This document shows, piece by piece, positions 37,080 through 46,468 of a stretch of 64,000 bases of DNA. The position numbers and the translations under genes were made by a program. Position 1 is the stretch's first letter. Each line of letters starts with the position of its first letter. The notes beneath the pieces were generated by a model. That model saw only the letters and a list, made by a program, of their open reading frames with translations. It was not told where the DNA came from and searched no databases. The DNA lies in the NCBI RefSeq assembly GCF_030553075.1, contig NZ_CP130701.1, positions 2,046,001 to 2,110,000 of the forward strand, in the 5' to 3' direction. The stretch is from Halomonas sp. I5-271120 (lineage in GTDB: Bacteria > Pseudomonadota > Gammaproteobacteria > Pseudomonadales > Halomonadaceae).

Positions 37080-38135
37080 CTAGCGGATCATGGCTTCCAT
37101 GGCCTCGATCAGGCTGTCCATTTCATCCTCGGTGCCGATGGAAATGCGCATGAAGTCGCGCAGTGCCTCGGTGTTGAAGTGGCGTACCAGGATGCTGCGC
37201 TCGCGCAGGCCAACGAACAGCTGGGCGGCCTCATGGTCGGGGTGGTGAACCAGCAGGAAGTTGGTCTGGGAGGGCAGGACCTCGAAGCCAAGGTCGCCAA
37301 GGCGGCGACGGGTGCGCTCGCGGGTGGTCATCACCTGTTCGCGGCAGGCCTCGAAATAGGCCTTGTCCTCAAGGGCCGCAACGCCGACGGCACTGGCCAG
37401 GCTGTCGACCGGATAGGAATTGAAGGAGTTCTTGATCCGCTCCAGGCCTTCGATTAGTTCTCGTGAGCCGATGGCATAGCCCAGGCGAAGGCCTGCGAGG
37501 CTTCTGGATTTCGAGAAGGTGCCGGTCACCAGCAGGTTGGGATAGCGCTCGACCAGCGGCACGGCACTTTCGCCGCCGAAGTCCACGTAGGCTTCGTCGA
37601 CCAGCACCACACACTCGGTGACGCGCTCGAGCAGCGCGGCGATGGCGTCGCGGCCATGACCGTGGCCGGTGGGGGCGTTGGGGTTGGCGAAGATGATGCC
37701 GCCGCTTTGAGCATCGAAGGCCTCCAGCGGTACCTGCCATTCATCACCCAGTGCCACGGTGCGATAGTCGACGCCATACAGGCGGCAATACACCGGGTAG
37801 AAGCTGTAGCTAATAGCCGGCATCGACAGCGGCAGGGGCTGGCGGAAGAAGGCCTGAAAGGCCAGAGCGAGTACTTCGTCCGAGCCATTGCCGACGAATA
37901 CCTGCTCGACCTCGACACCATGCTCCTTGGCCAGTGCCTCGCGCAGGGCGCGCGAGTCCGGGTCTGGGTAGAGGCGCAGATGATCGACCGAGTAATCGCG
38001 CAGCACCTGCTCGACGCCCGGCGCCGGCGGATAGGGGTTCTCGTTGGTGTTCAGCTTGATCAGGCGCTCGCGCGGCTGTTCACCCGGGGTATAGGGCGTC
38101 AGTTCGCTGACGCCGGGGCTCCAGAACTTGCTCAT
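37080..38135 (-). CDS. hisC: Histidinol-phosphate aminotransferase
   Basis: A PLP enzyme (fold type I) of histidine synthesis that transfers amino nitrogen from glutamate to imidazole-acetol phosphate. From ATG 38135 it is 351 residues beginning MSKFWSPGVSELTPYTPGEQP, the standard HisC opening. LNTNENPYPP, VFVGNGSDEVLALAFQAF, FANPNAPTG and the PLP-lysine motif TGTFSKSRSLAGLRLGYAIG (about residue 208) are all present. An ATG 12 bases upstream is possible. It stands apart from hisBHAF in this window. Confidence 0.95.
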   Translation of the reverse strand: MSKFWSPGVSELTPYTPGEQPRERLIKLNTNENPYPPAPGVEQVLRDYSVDHLRLYPDPDSRALREALAKEHGVEVEQVFVGNGSDEVLALAFQAFFRQPLPLSMPAISYSFYPVYCRLYGVDYRTVALGDEWQVPLEAFDAQSGGIIFANPNAPTGHGHGRDAIAALLERVTECVVLVDEAYVDFGGESAVPLVERYPNLLVTGTFSKSRSLAGLRLGYAIGSRELIEGLERIKNSFNSYPVDSLASAVGVAALEDKAYFEACREQVMTTRERTRRRLGDLGFEVLPSQTNFLLVHHPDHEAAQLFVGLRERSILVRHFNTEALRDFMRISIGTEDEMDSLIEAMEAMIR

Positions 38136-38245
38136 GGGCACTCGCATTCAAGGTGGGGATGGGACTTTGGTCATGGTGACGCGCCTGACGGCCCTTCGCA
38201 AGCGGCGGCCATGCTAGTGTTGCAAGGCTAATTCAGGAGCTCACG

Positions 38246-39151
38246 ATGATTGCGCAGATTCTTGCCACCCTGTTGCCGGTCTTTCTGATCGCCGGCTGCG
38301 GCACCCTCTATGGACGTTATCGCAGTCCCGACATCCGCGGCCTCAATACCCTCAACATGGAACTGTTCGTGCCCATGCTGGTGTTCGCCGTGCTGGCCGA
38401 CCAGCAGGCACCGCTTCAGGACTATGCGGCCCTGGCCCTGGCGGCTGCGGTGGTGGTCCTGGGTTCAGGCCTGGTGCTATGGCCACTGGCGCGCTGGCTA
38501 AGGCTCGATCTGAAGACCTTCCTGCCGCCGATGATGTTCAACAACTCGGGCAACATGGGCATTCCACTGATCGTGCTGGCCTTCGGCGATCAGGCCCTGC
38601 CCGCCGCCGTGGTGCTGTTCATCGTCGAGATGCTTTTGCACTTCTCGGTGGGGCTCTACATGCTCAGCCCGCATACACCGCTGTGGCGGCTGCTGCGCAT
38701 GCCCATCGTGCTGGCGAGTCTCGCCGGCCTGGCCTTCAATCTCGGTGGGATTCCCCTGCCGGGCTGGTTGCTTGAAGCGCTCGATATGCTCGGCGGCGTC
38801 TGCATTCCGCTGATGCTGTTCGCTCTTGGCGTGCGCATGCTCGATATCGACTTCAGCGACTGGAAGACCGGCGTATTGGGTGCCGTGCTGTGCCCGCTCA
38901 GCGGTCTGGTGCTGGCAGCACCGATGATCGTCTGGCTAGACCTGTCCGGCCTGCAGGCGGCGAGCCTGTGGGTGTTTGCCGCGCTGCCTCCGGCGGTGCT
39001 CAACTACCTGGTGGCCGAGCAGTATCGCCAGGAGCCCCACAAGGTCGCCTCTCTGGTGCTGATCGGCAATCTGGGCAGTCTGGTCGTGATGCCGCTCGTG
39101 CTCGGGCTGGTGTTCAGCTATCAGCTGGTCACCCCGGCAGGTGCGGGCTAG
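38246..39151 (+). CDS. AEC family transporter (auxin efflux carrier type)
   Basis: A 301-residue inner-membrane protein with about ten hydrophobic segments and the AEC-family words LNTLNMELFVPMLVFAVLAD, FNNSGNMGIPLIVLAFG and LGGVCIPLMLFALGVRM. Bacterial members export or exchange organic acids or related small solutes; the substrate here cannot be read. It is divergent from hisC with a 110-base gap, and its start has a CAGGAG ribosome site. Confidence 0.88.
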   Translation: MIAQILATLLPVFLIAGCGTLYGRYRSPDIRGLNTLNMELFVPMLVFAVLADQQAPLQDYAALALAAAVVVLGSGLVLWPLARWLRLDLKTFLPPMMFNNSGNMGIPLIVLAFGDQALPAAVVLFIVEMLLHFSVGLYMLSPHTPLWRLLRMPIVLASLAGLAFNLGGIPLPGWLLEALDMLGGVCIPLMLFALGVRMLDIDFSDWKTGVLGAVLCPLSGLVLAAPMIVWLDLSGLQAASLWVFAALPPAVLNYLVAEQYRQEPHKVASLVLIGNLGSLVVMPLVLGLVFSYQLVTPAGAG

Positions 39152-39157
39152 GTCGGG

Positions 39158-39730
39158 TCAGCGCTCCAGACGAGTGAGCTGCCGCTCCAGCTTGCTCATG
39201 GTATTCAGCAGGTCGCGATACTCTCCTGAAGAGAGCGTCGCCAATAGCTCGGTCTCCCAGGCCCGCGCCTGGGGAATCAGTTCGCTGAGCAACGCCTCGC
39301 CCTCCTGGGTCAGGTGCAGATAGTGCACCCGCTGGTCCTGCGCCGATTGAGTCCGGCGGATCAGCGCCCGACTTTCCAGTGCCTGAATGGCCCGCGACAC
39401 CTTGGCCTTGTCCATGCGGGTATGCTCACCGATCTGCTTGGCGGTGAGCTCCTCGCGATGGCTGAGCCAGGCAAGCACCCGCCATTCGGCGATGGTGATG
39501 CCGAATCGCTCACCGTAGATCCTCGACAGCGCCTGACTGATGCGATCCGCCAGACTGTTCAGCCGGTAGGGCAGGAACTGCCCGAGGTCGAGCTCGGGTC
39601 GCTCATCGCGTGGCGCACTATCGTCGCTAACAGAGCCGTCGCTAACAGAGTCGTCGGTAACAGAACCGTCGCTAGCAGAGCTGTCAGGCGTAGAGTCGGG
39701 GAGCTTAGGGTTATGAGAGCGAGAGGGCAT
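39158..39730 (-). CDS. MarR family transcriptional regulator (likely of hmgA operon)
   Basis: A 190-residue MarR-type repressor. The winged HTH core is ITIAEWRVLAWLSHREELTAKQIGEHTRMDKAKVSRAIQALESRALIRRTQSAQDQRVHYLHLT. ATG 39730 has AGGAGA upstream. The first 45 residues are a Ser/Asp-rich low-complexity tail encoded by a 15-bp minisatellite (39621-39680), an unusual addition. It is divergent from hmgA, and a perfect palindrome lies between them. MarR-type regulators of homogentisate genes are known, so control of hmgA-fahA-maiA is a reasonable inference. Confidence 0.87.
   Translation of the reverse strand: MPSRSHNPKLPDSTPDSSASDGSVTDDSVSDGSVSDDSAPRDERPELDLGQFLPYRLNSLADRISQALSRIYGERFGITIAEWRVLAWLSHREELTAKQIGEHTRMDKAKVSRAIQALESRALIRRTQSAQDQRVHYLHLTQEGEALLSELIPQARAWETELLATLSSGEYRDLLNTMSKLERQLTRLER
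39621..39680 (-). repeat. 15-bp tandem repeat (4 units) in the MarR-family gene
   Basis: Four near-identical 15-bp units of the form YCGTCGSTARCAGAR encode a Ser/Asp/Val tract on the minus strand. The period is a multiple of three, so copy changes keep the frame. Confidence 0.88.
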
Positions 39731-39961
39731 GGCCTGTCTCCTGATGTTCGCTGACGAATGCGTGTGAAAGCAGGGCGTGCGGTTGCATGCAAAAGCTGCC
39801 TTACGACCCGGTTCGGCCATTATGCGTCAGCCGGCGGCAAGGCAGAACGGATCATCTGCAACGATCTGGCGTTGTCTGCGTGAACCTCAGATAACCTGAT
39901 CCCATAAGACCTTGGTGGATATTGAGTGGATGGTCTGGCTGTGCTTTCATTTGAGCATATA

Positions 39962-39975
39962 GTTTCATATGAAAC
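39962..39975. promoter_or_regulatory. Palindromic operator candidate for the MarR regulator
   Basis: GTTTCATATGAAAC is a perfect 14-bp palindrome in the regulator-hmgA intergenic region, 75 bases before the hmgA start. A TATAGT possible -10 at 39958-39963 overlaps its left end, so a bound repressor would block initiation. Confidence 0.6.
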
Positions 39976-40049
39976 CAATTGTCCGGTTGTCGGGGCCAAG
40001 ATGTCCCGTATGGCGACAGCCATCACACGATCACCATGAGGCCAGGAGC

Positions 40050-41363
40050 ATGTCTGCGTCATCGAACGAGCTTTCCTATCAGAGCGGTTTTCGTAACCAC
40101 TTCGCCAGCGAGGCACTGCCGGATGCGCTGCCAAAGGGGCAGAACTCGCCCCAGCGCTGTCCCTATGGGCTCTATGCCGAGCAGTTGACCGGCTCGGCCT
40201 TTACCTCGCCGCGCCATCAGAACCTGAGAAGCTGGCTGTATCGCATCCGCCCCTCGGTGGCGCAGAGCGGCTATCGTCGGTTACCGGAAGGGCGGGTTGC
40301 CACCGCGCCCCTGGCCGGGCAGGCCGATCCCAACCAGATGCGCTGGGACCCGATGCCGCTGCCCGAAGTGCCCACCGACTTCATCGATGGCCTCGAGACC
40401 CTCGCCGCCAACGGCGATGCCGCGGCCCAGGTCGGCTGCGGCGTGCATCTTTATGCCTGCAACCGTGACATGACCGAGCGCTTCTTCTACGACGCCGACG
40501 GCGAGCTGCTGATCGTGCCGCAGCTGGGGGCTCTGGTGCTGCGCACCGAGCTTGGCGTGCTAGCGGTCTCGCCCGGTGAGATCGCGGTCATTCCACGCGG
40601 CATCAAGTTCCAGGTGCGGCTGGCCCAGGGCTGTGACGCGGCCAGGGGCTATGTCGGTGAGAACTACGGAAGCCCGCTGGAGCTGCCGGGCCTTGGGCCG
40701 ATTGGCGCCAACGGCCTGGCTAACCCGCGGGACTTCCTGAGCCCGGTGGCCGCCTATGAAGAGCTGCCGGGCGACTTCGAGCTGGTGGCCAAGTTCGGCG
40801 GCGGCTTCTGGGCGAGCCGGCTCGATCATTCGCCGTTGGACGTGGTGGCCTGGCACGGCAATTACGCGCCCTACAAGTACGACCTGGCGCGCTTCAACAC
40901 CGTTAATTCGGTGAGTTTCGACCACCCGGACCCCTCGATCTTCACCGTGCTGACATCAATTTCCGACACCCCGGGCATGGCCAATCTCGACTTCGTGATC
41001 TTCCCGCCGCGCTGGATGGTCGCCGAACGGACCTTCCGTCCGCCGTACTTCCATCGCAACCTGATGAGCGAGTTCATGGGACTGATCGAGGGTGTCTACG
41101 ACGCCAAGGCGGAGGGGTTTTCCCCCGGCGGTGCCAGCCTGCACAACTGCATGTCGCCTCACGGCCCGGACGTGGCGACCTTCGAGGCCGCCAGCGCCGC
41201 TGAGCTGTCACCGCAGTATCAGGGCGAGACCCTGGCCTTCATGTTCGAGAGTCGCTACGTCTTCCAGCCGACCGGGGCAGCGCTTGCCGCCGACTTTCGT
41301 CAGCGGGACTACGTCGACGTCTGGAAGGGCCTTGCCTCTCATTTCGACCCGACATCGCCCTGA
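40050..41363 (+). CDS. hmgA: Homogentisate 1,2-dioxygenase
   Basis: A non-haem iron dioxygenase that opens the ring of homogentisate to maleylacetoacetate in tyrosine and phenylalanine breakdown. From ATG 40050 (CCAGGAG site) it is 437 residues. It opens with [26 protein letters not shown], the family's signature N-terminus. [39 protein letters not shown] and the iron-site region [27 protein letters not shown] follow. It is the first gene of the hmgA-fahA-maiA operon. Confidence 0.97.
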   Translation: MSASSNELSYQSGFRNHFASEALPDALPKGQNSPQRCPYGLYAEQLTGSAFTSPRHQNLRSWLYRIRPSVAQSGYRRLPEGRVATAPLAGQADPNQMRWDPMPLPEVPTDFIDGLETLAANGDAAAQVGCGVHLYACNRDMTERFFYDADGELLIVPQLGALVLRTELGVLAVSPGEIAVIPRGIKFQVRLAQGCDAARGYVGENYGSPLELPGLGPIGANGLANPRDFLSPVAAYEELPGDFELVAKFGGGFWASRLDHSPLDVVAWHGNYAPYKYDLARFNTVNSVSFDHPDPSIFTVLTSISDTPGMANLDFVIFPPRWMVAERTFRPPYFHRNLMSEFMGLIEGVYDAKAEGFSPGGASLHNCMSPHGPDVATFEAASAAELSPQYQGETLAFMFESRYVFQPTGAALAADFRQRDYVDVWKGLASHFDPTSP

Positions 41364-41437
41364 GCTTGGGCAGGCTGCTCACGGCGATACCCAACCTTTC
41401 CTCTTCAGCGTATCACCCTCACCACAGGATCTTTTCC

Positions 41438-42457
41438 ATGAAACTTGCCACCCTGAACAGCGGCCGCGACGGCGAACTGGTCGTGGTTTCCCGTGACCTG
41501 ACACGCGCCGTGCGCGCTACCGACATCGCGGCCACCCTGCAGCAGGCCATCGAGGCCTGGGATACGCTCGCCCCGCGCCTTGAGGCCCGTTATTCAGCCC
41601 TTAACGATGGCACCGCCGAGGGCGATTTCGCCCTCGAGGTGGCCGCCCTGCATTCGCCGCTGCCGCGAACCTATCAATGGGCCGATGGTTCTGCCTATCT
41701 CAACCACGTGCAACTGGTGCGTCAGGCTCGCGGTGCCGAGATGCCCGAGACCTTCTGGACCGATCCGCTGATGTATCAGGGCGGTGGCGATCATTTCCTG
41801 GCGCCGACCGAGGACATCGAGGCGATCAGCGAGGAGCACGGCATCGACTTCGAGGGCGAGATCGCGGTGATCACCGATGACGTGCCCATGGCGGTGACCC
41901 CGGAGGTCGCCTCAGGCCACATCAAGCTGATCATGCTGGTCAATGACGTCAGCCTGCGCGGCCTGATTCCCGGCGAGCTTGCCAAGGGGTTCGGCTTCTT
42001 CCAGGCCAAGCCGGCCTCCAGCTTCTCGCCGGTCGCCGTGACCCCGGACGAACTGGGCGACGCCTGGCAGAGCGGTCGCGTGCACCTACCGCTTAGCGTG
42101 CACCTCAACGACGACGCCTTCGGTGTGCCCGAGGCCGGTCCGGACATGATCTTCGGTTTCCCCGAACTCGTCGCCCACGCTGCCCGCACGCGCCACCTCG
42201 GCGCCGGTGCGGTGATCGGCTCCGGCACCGTCTCCAATCCGGATGCCGACGGCGGGCCGGGCAAGCCGATGCGTGACGGCGGCGTGGGCTACAGCTGCCT
42301 GGCCGAAGTGCGCATGGTCGAGAAGATCCTGTACGACGAGGTGAAGACGCCCTTCATGCGTTTTGGTGATCGGGTGCGCATCGAGATGTTCGACCGCGAC
42401 GGTCAGAGCATCTTCGGCGCCATCGACCAACAGGTGGTGAAGTACCAGCCGCAGTGA
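41438..42457 (+). CDS. Fumarylacetoacetate hydrolase
   Basis: It hydrolyses fumarylacetoacetate to fumarate and acetoacetate, the final step of tyrosine breakdown. From ATG 41438 (AGGA site) it is 339 residues of the FAH superfamily. GGGDHFLAPTEDI, IDFEGEIAVITDDVPM, LMLVNDVSLRGLIPGELAKGFGFFQAKPASSFSPVAVT and IGSGTVSN are visible, including the acidic metal ligands. It is the shorter bacterial type and not the 420-residue eukaryote-like FahA. Its place between hmgA and maiA fixes the role. Confidence 0.93.
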   Translation: MKLATLNSGRDGELVVVSRDLTRAVRATDIAATLQQAIEAWDTLAPRLEARYSALNDGTAEGDFALEVAALHSPLPRTYQWADGSAYLNHVQLVRQARGAEMPETFWTDPLMYQGGGDHFLAPTEDIEAISEEHGIDFEGEIAVITDDVPMAVTPEVASGHIKLIMLVNDVSLRGLIPGELAKGFGFFQAKPASSFSPVAVTPDELGDAWQSGRVHLPLSVHLNDDAFGVPEAGPDMIFGFPELVAHAARTRHLGAGAVIGSGTVSNPDADGGPGKPMRDGGVGYSCLAEVRMVEKILYDEVKTPFMRFGDRVRIEMFDRDGQSIFGAIDQQVVKYQPQ

Positions 42458-42483
42458 GCGGATGACCCGAGAGGACAAAGATC

Positions 42484-43125
42484 ATGACGCTTTACGGCTA
42501 TTACCGCTCCTCGGCGGCCTATCGGGTGCGCATTGCCCTGAACCTCAAGGGGCTCGATATCGCCCAGGTGCCGGTCGACCTGGCCGGCGGCGCGCAGCGC
42601 GAGGAGAGCTTTCGGGCGATCAACCCGCAAGGGCTGGTGCCGGTGCTCGAGACCGACGACGGCGAGCGGCTGACGCAGTCGCTTGCGATCTGCGAGTATC
42701 TAGACGAGCGCTATCCCTCGTCACCGGCCCTGCTGCCGGAAGACGCCGCCGGACGCGCGCGGGTGCGCGGGCTTGCCCAGCTGATCGCAAACGAGATCCA
42801 TCCGCTCAACAACCTGCGGGTGCTCAGGTATCTGATCGGCGATCTCGAACTGGATGAAGATGCCAAGCTTGGCTGGTATCGCCACTGGGTGGCAGAGGGC
42901 TTCACGGCGCTCGAGGCCATGCTCGAAAACGACCAGACCGGGCGTTGCTGCCACGGCGATACGCCCACCCTCGCCGATATCTGCCTGGTGCCTCAGGTCT
43001 ATAACGCTGAGCGCTTCGACTGTGATCTCTCCGCCTATCCGCGCCTTCGCGCCGTCGCCGAATACTGTCGCGGGCTGCCCGCCTTCGAACAGGCGAGCCC
43101 GTCGCGACAGCCCGATGCACGCTAA
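42484..43125 (+). CDS. maiA: Maleylacetoacetate isomerase (zeta-class GST)
   Basis: A glutathione-dependent cis-trans isomerase that turns maleylacetoacetate into fumarylacetoacetate. The 213-residue protein has a thioredoxin-fold N-half with YYRSSAAYRVRIALNLKGL. The zeta-class SS-x-C-x-W motif is replaced by SSAAYR, as in many bacterial members. INPQGLVPVLETDDGERLTQSLAICEYLDERYP follows, and the helical C-half has LADICLVPQVYNAERF. It starts 26 bases after the FAH gene and ends the operon. Confidence 0.94.
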   Translation: MTLYGYYRSSAAYRVRIALNLKGLDIAQVPVDLAGGAQREESFRAINPQGLVPVLETDDGERLTQSLAICEYLDERYPSSPALLPEDAAGRARVRGLAQLIANEIHPLNNLRVLRYLIGDLELDEDAKLGWYRHWVAEGFTALEAMLENDQTGRCCHGDTPTLADICLVPQVYNAERFDCDLSAYPRLRAVAEYCRGLPAFEQASPSRQPDAR

Positions 43126-43339
43126 GCCGAAGCGAGCAAGCAAGCGCGGTGACCGTGCCAAGGGCATCACGGGTCGCGAAGCGCACGCCTTGAGCACTGC
43201 ATCTGTAAGCGGTTTCTGTAAATAGTGGCCTTTGGCGTGCTACGGGCGACTCGCGTTACTGTCCGTCGGCGCCACTTGACGTTATGCTGTGAGACAACCG
43301 CCGCCGCCGCGGCGCGTGTCTCACAGCTAGGAGAAATAC

Positions 43340-43798
43340 ATGCAGATTAGGACGCTGCTGGCCGGGACCTTCATGCTTGCCTCTCTGGCAGGCTGTGCCA
43401 CCGGTCAGATGGATCAGACCGGTGGAGAAGTCATTGATCAAGTGGCGCATTACGAGGGCACTCTGCCTTGCCGTAACTGCGCCGGCATTGATATCAATGT
43501 CGAACTCGATGGCACTGAAGATGGTGCCGCCGCCGATCGCACCTTCAGCCTGAATGCCAGCTATCGCGAGCATCCGCAGAATCCGCCGGACGAGACCTAT
43601 ACCGGCCAGTGGAGCGTGCTCACCGGTACCCCGGTCGACCCCGAGGCTACCGTCTACGAGCTTACGCCCCAGGGCGAGGGACAGATCTATTACTTCCTCA
43701 AGATTGATCCGGACACCCTGGAGCTGATCGACCCCCAGCGTCGGCGCTTCCAGAACCGCGACATGCTGCAGCTGCAGCGCCAGACCGCCAGCCAGTAA
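43340..43798 (+). CDS. NlpE-like lipoprotein
   Basis: A 152-residue predicted lipoprotein. The signal peptide ends in LAGC with cysteine at residue 19. The mature part has HYEGTLPCRNCAGIDINVEL, the CxxC-bearing motif of the NlpE N-terminal domain, and then a small beta-barrel-like pattern ending in NRDMLQL. E. coli NlpE senses surface contact and lipoprotein defects through Cpx; only the N-terminal domain is present here. A strong terminator follows. Confidence 0.85.
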   Translation: MQIRTLLAGTFMLASLAGCATGQMDQTGGEVIDQVAHYEGTLPCRNCAGIDINVELDGTEDGAAADRTFSLNASYREHPQNPPDETYTGQWSVLTGTPVDPEATVYELTPQGEGQIYYFLKIDPDTLELIDPQRRRFQNRDMLQLQRQTASQ

Positions 43799-43822
43799 GT
43801 CAGGCAGCGTCAATGGCATGTG

Positions 43823-43853
43823 AAGAGGCGGCCCGCGCGGGCCGCCTCTTTTT
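43823..43853 (+). terminator. Rho-independent terminator after the NlpE-like gene
   Basis: A perfect 28-base palindrome (AAGAGGCGGCCCG arms) followed by further T residues. Confidence 0.9.
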
Positions 43854-43963
43854 GTCTGGTGTCTCCTTTTGTCTGAGCCTGTTTTGCCCAACGCCTCGGG
43901 CGCACACGTCGCATCGCGTGCCCCGGCTGGTAGAATAGGGCCTTTTATCCGGTGGAGCCTGGC

Positions 43964-45340
43964 ATGGCCAAAGCGAAGAGTGCGTTCGTCTGCACCGAGT
44001 GCGGTGCCGAATATCGCAAGTGGCAGGGCCAGTGCACCAGCTGTCGCGAGTGGAACTCGCTGAGCGAGGTGCGCCTGGCCCCGGCCCGTCCCGGCGCCGC
44101 GCCTAGCGCAAGTGGCGGGCGCAGCGGCTATGCCGGCGGCGTCTCCCGGGATGTCACCGATCTGGCGTCGGTAGACCTGACCGAAGTGCCCAGGCTTTCC
44201 TCCACCTTCGGCGAGTTCGACCGGGTGCTGGGCGGCGGCCTGGTGCCGGGCTCGGCGGTGCTGCTGGGCGGCCACCCAGGCGCCGGCAAGTCGACCCTTT
44301 TGCTGCAGACCGCCTGCAAGCTGGCCCAGGAGCGCTCCTCGCTGTATGTCACCGGTGAGGAATCACTGTCGCAGGTCGCGATGCGCGCCCAGCGCCTTCA
44401 ACTGCCGACTCAGGGTCTCAAGATGCTCGCCGAGACCAGCGTCGAGACGATTCTCGGCGTCGCCGAGCGCGAGCGCCCTGAAGTGCTGATCATCGACTCC
44501 ATCCAGACCATGCACCTCGAGGACATCGCCTCGGCCCCCGGCGGCGTGGCCCAGGTACGCGAGTCCGCGGCGGCGCTGACCCGCTTTGCCAAGCAGTCCA
44601 ACACGGTGCTGCTGCTGGTCGGTCACGTCACCAAGGACGGCAGCCTGGCCGGGCCCAAGGTGCTAGAGCACATGATCGATGCCTCGTTGCTGCTTGAGGG
44701 CGGTGCCGACTCGCGCTTTCGCACCTTGCGTGGCCAGAAGAACCGCTTCGGTGCGGTCAACGAGCTCGGTGTCTTTGCCATGCTCGAGCACGGCATGAAG
44801 GAAGTGAAGAACCCCAGCGCCATCTTCCTGTCGCGCAGCGAAGAGCAGGCCTCAGGTAGCCTGGTGATGGTGGTCTGGGAAGGCACGCGGCCGATCCTGG
44901 TCGAGGTGCAGGCGCTGCTCGACGACTCGCCGCTGGGTAACCCGCGTCGCATCGCCGTGGGGCTAGACGGTAACCGGCTGTCGATGCTGCTGGCGGTGTT
45001 GCATAAGCACGGCGGGCTCTTCACCGGCGATCAGGACGTCTTCCTCAACGTCGTCGGTGGGGTCAAGGTGCTGGAGACCAGCGCCGACCTGGCCGTGCTG
45101 CTGGCGGTGGTCTCCAGCCTTCAGAACCGCCCGCTGCCCCGCGAGCTGGTCGTGTTTGGCGAGGTTGGGCTGTCCGGCGAGATTCGCCCGGTGCCGAGCG
45201 GCCAGGAGCGGATCGTCGAGGCCGCCAAGCACGGCTTCACCCGCGCCATCGTGCCCCGCGGCAACGCCCCCAAGAACTCGCCGCCCGGCATGGAAGTGGT
45301 CGCCGTCGACAAGCTGGCCGACGCCCTCGAAGCCCTGTGA
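43964..45340 (+). CDS. radA: DNA repair protein RadA
   Basis: A RecA-like ATPase that drives branch migration in recombinational repair. From ATG 43964 it is 458 residues. The N-terminal C4 zinc finger has cysteines at 10, 13, 24 and 27 (CTECGAEYRKWQGQCTSC). Walker A GHPGAGKST lies at about 103-111, the RadA-specific KNRFG motif at about 260, and a C-terminal Lon-like domain (GLSGEIRPV, TRAIVPRGNAPKN) follows. The length is standard. It is followed by selD. Confidence 0.97.
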   Translation: MAKAKSAFVCTECGAEYRKWQGQCTSCREWNSLSEVRLAPARPGAAPSASGGRSGYAGGVSRDVTDLASVDLTEVPRLSSTFGEFDRVLGGGLVPGSAVLLGGHPGAGKSTLLLQTACKLAQERSSLYVTGEESLSQVAMRAQRLQLPTQGLKMLAETSVETILGVAERERPEVLIIDSIQTMHLEDIASAPGGVAQVRESAAALTRFAKQSNTVLLLVGHVTKDGSLAGPKVLEHMIDASLLLEGGADSRFRTLRGQKNRFGAVNELGVFAMLEHGMKEVKNPSAIFLSRSEEQASGSLVMVVWEGTRPILVEVQALLDDSPLGNPRRIAVGLDGNRLSMLLAVLHKHGGLFTGDQDVFLNVVGGVKVLETSADLAVLLAVVSSLQNRPLPRELVVFGEVGLSGEIRPVPSGQERIVEAAKHGFTRAIVPRGNAPKNSPPGMEVVAVDKLADALEAL

Positions 45341-45430
45341 TACCGGCCCTTGAGAGGTAGGCCCCTTGAGCGATAGAACCCATGGTGGCCGACGCCCGAC
45401 ATTGAAAACGCCTTCAGCAAGGAGATCGTG

Positions 45431-46468
45431 ATGAGTGCGATTCGTCTGACCGAATACAGCCGCGGCGCGGGCTGCGGCTGCAAGATTGCCCCCGACGTGC
45501 TCGACGGCATCCTCGCCAAGGCCGGGCCTGCTACCAGTCACTCGCGGCTGATCGTCGGCAATCAGGGGCGTGAGGATGCCGCCGTCTACGACCTGGGCGA
45601 CGGGCGAGGGATGATCGCTACCACCGACTTCTTCACGCCGATCGTCGATGACCCCTTCGATTTCGGCCGCATTGCCGCCATCAACGCCATCAGCGACGTC
45701 TATGCCATGGGCGGCAATCCGGTGATGGCGCTGGGCATCCTCGGCTGGCCGCTGGACAAGCTCGGCGCCCATATCGCCGGCGACGTGGTGGCCGGCGCCC
45801 AGGCGGTGTGCCGCGAGCACGGCATGGCGCTGGCCGGCGGGCACTCGATCGATTCGCCGGAGCCGATCTTCGGCCTGGCCGTCAACGGCCTGGTGGATCT
45901 CGAGCACCTGACCCTCAACAAGGGGGCCGAGGTCGGCGATCTTTTGTACCTGACCAAGCCGCTCGGGGTAGGCCTTCTGACTACCGCCGAGAAGCAGGGG
46001 CTGGTCAAGCCCGGACACCAGGGGCTGGCGCGGGAGACCATGCTCGCCTCCAACCGGATCGGTGCCGACTTCGCCAGGATCAAGGGCGTGCATGCCATGA
46101 CCGACGTGACCGGTTTCGGCCTCGCTGGCCATCTGAGCGAGGTCTGCGAGGCCAGCGGTGTGGCAGCACGGATCGACTTCAAGCGTCTGCCGCGCCTCGC
46201 CGAGGCCGAACACTACCGGCGCCTGGGTGCCGTGCCCGGCGGCACCCGGCGCAATCGCGAGGCGCTCGGCGAGCGGCTGCCGGTGATGGACGAGGCCCAC
46301 TGGCAGTGGCTCTGCGACCCCCAGACCTCTGGCGGCCTGCTGCTGGCCGTTCACCCTTCCTGGGCCGATGATATCGAGCGTGCCGGCCGTGCCCATGGCC
46401 TGAGCCTCGCCCCCTTCGGCGAGATCGTCGCCGCCCACGGCGCCACCCGCCTCGAGGTGACAGGATGA
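45431..46468 (+). CDS. selD: Selenide, water dikinase (selenophosphate synthetase)
   Basis: It makes selenophosphate from selenide and ATP, the selenium donor for selenouridine in tRNA and for selenocysteine. The 345-residue protein has the N-terminal catalytic GAGCGCKIAP, with cysteine and not selenocysteine, then IVGNQGREDAAVYDLGDG, ATTDFFTPIVDDPFDFGRIAA and GGHSIDSPEPIFGLAVNG. A GTG three bases upstream is an alternative start. The stop overlaps selU by four bases. No selA or selB is in the window, so the visible use is tRNA selenation. Confidence 0.95.
   Translation: MSAIRLTEYSRGAGCGCKIAPDVLDGILAKAGPATSHSRLIVGNQGREDAAVYDLGDGRGMIATTDFFTPIVDDPFDFGRIAAINAISDVYAMGGNPVMALGILGWPLDKLGAHIAGDVVAGAQAVCREHGMALAGGHSIDSPEPIFGLAVNGLVDLEHLTLNKGAEVGDLLYLTKPLGVGLLTTAEKQGLVKPGHQGLARETMLASNRIGADFARIKGVHAMTDVTGFGLAGHLSEVCEASGVAARIDFKRLPRLAEAEHYRRLGAVPGGTRRNREALGERLPVMDEAHWQWLCDPQTSGGLLLAVHPSWADDIERAGRAHGLSLAPFGEIVAAHGATRLEVTG

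Noticed and set aside
44963..46438. 491-codon antisense frame across radA and selD
   Set aside because: It crosses two certain genes and has no recognisable domain.
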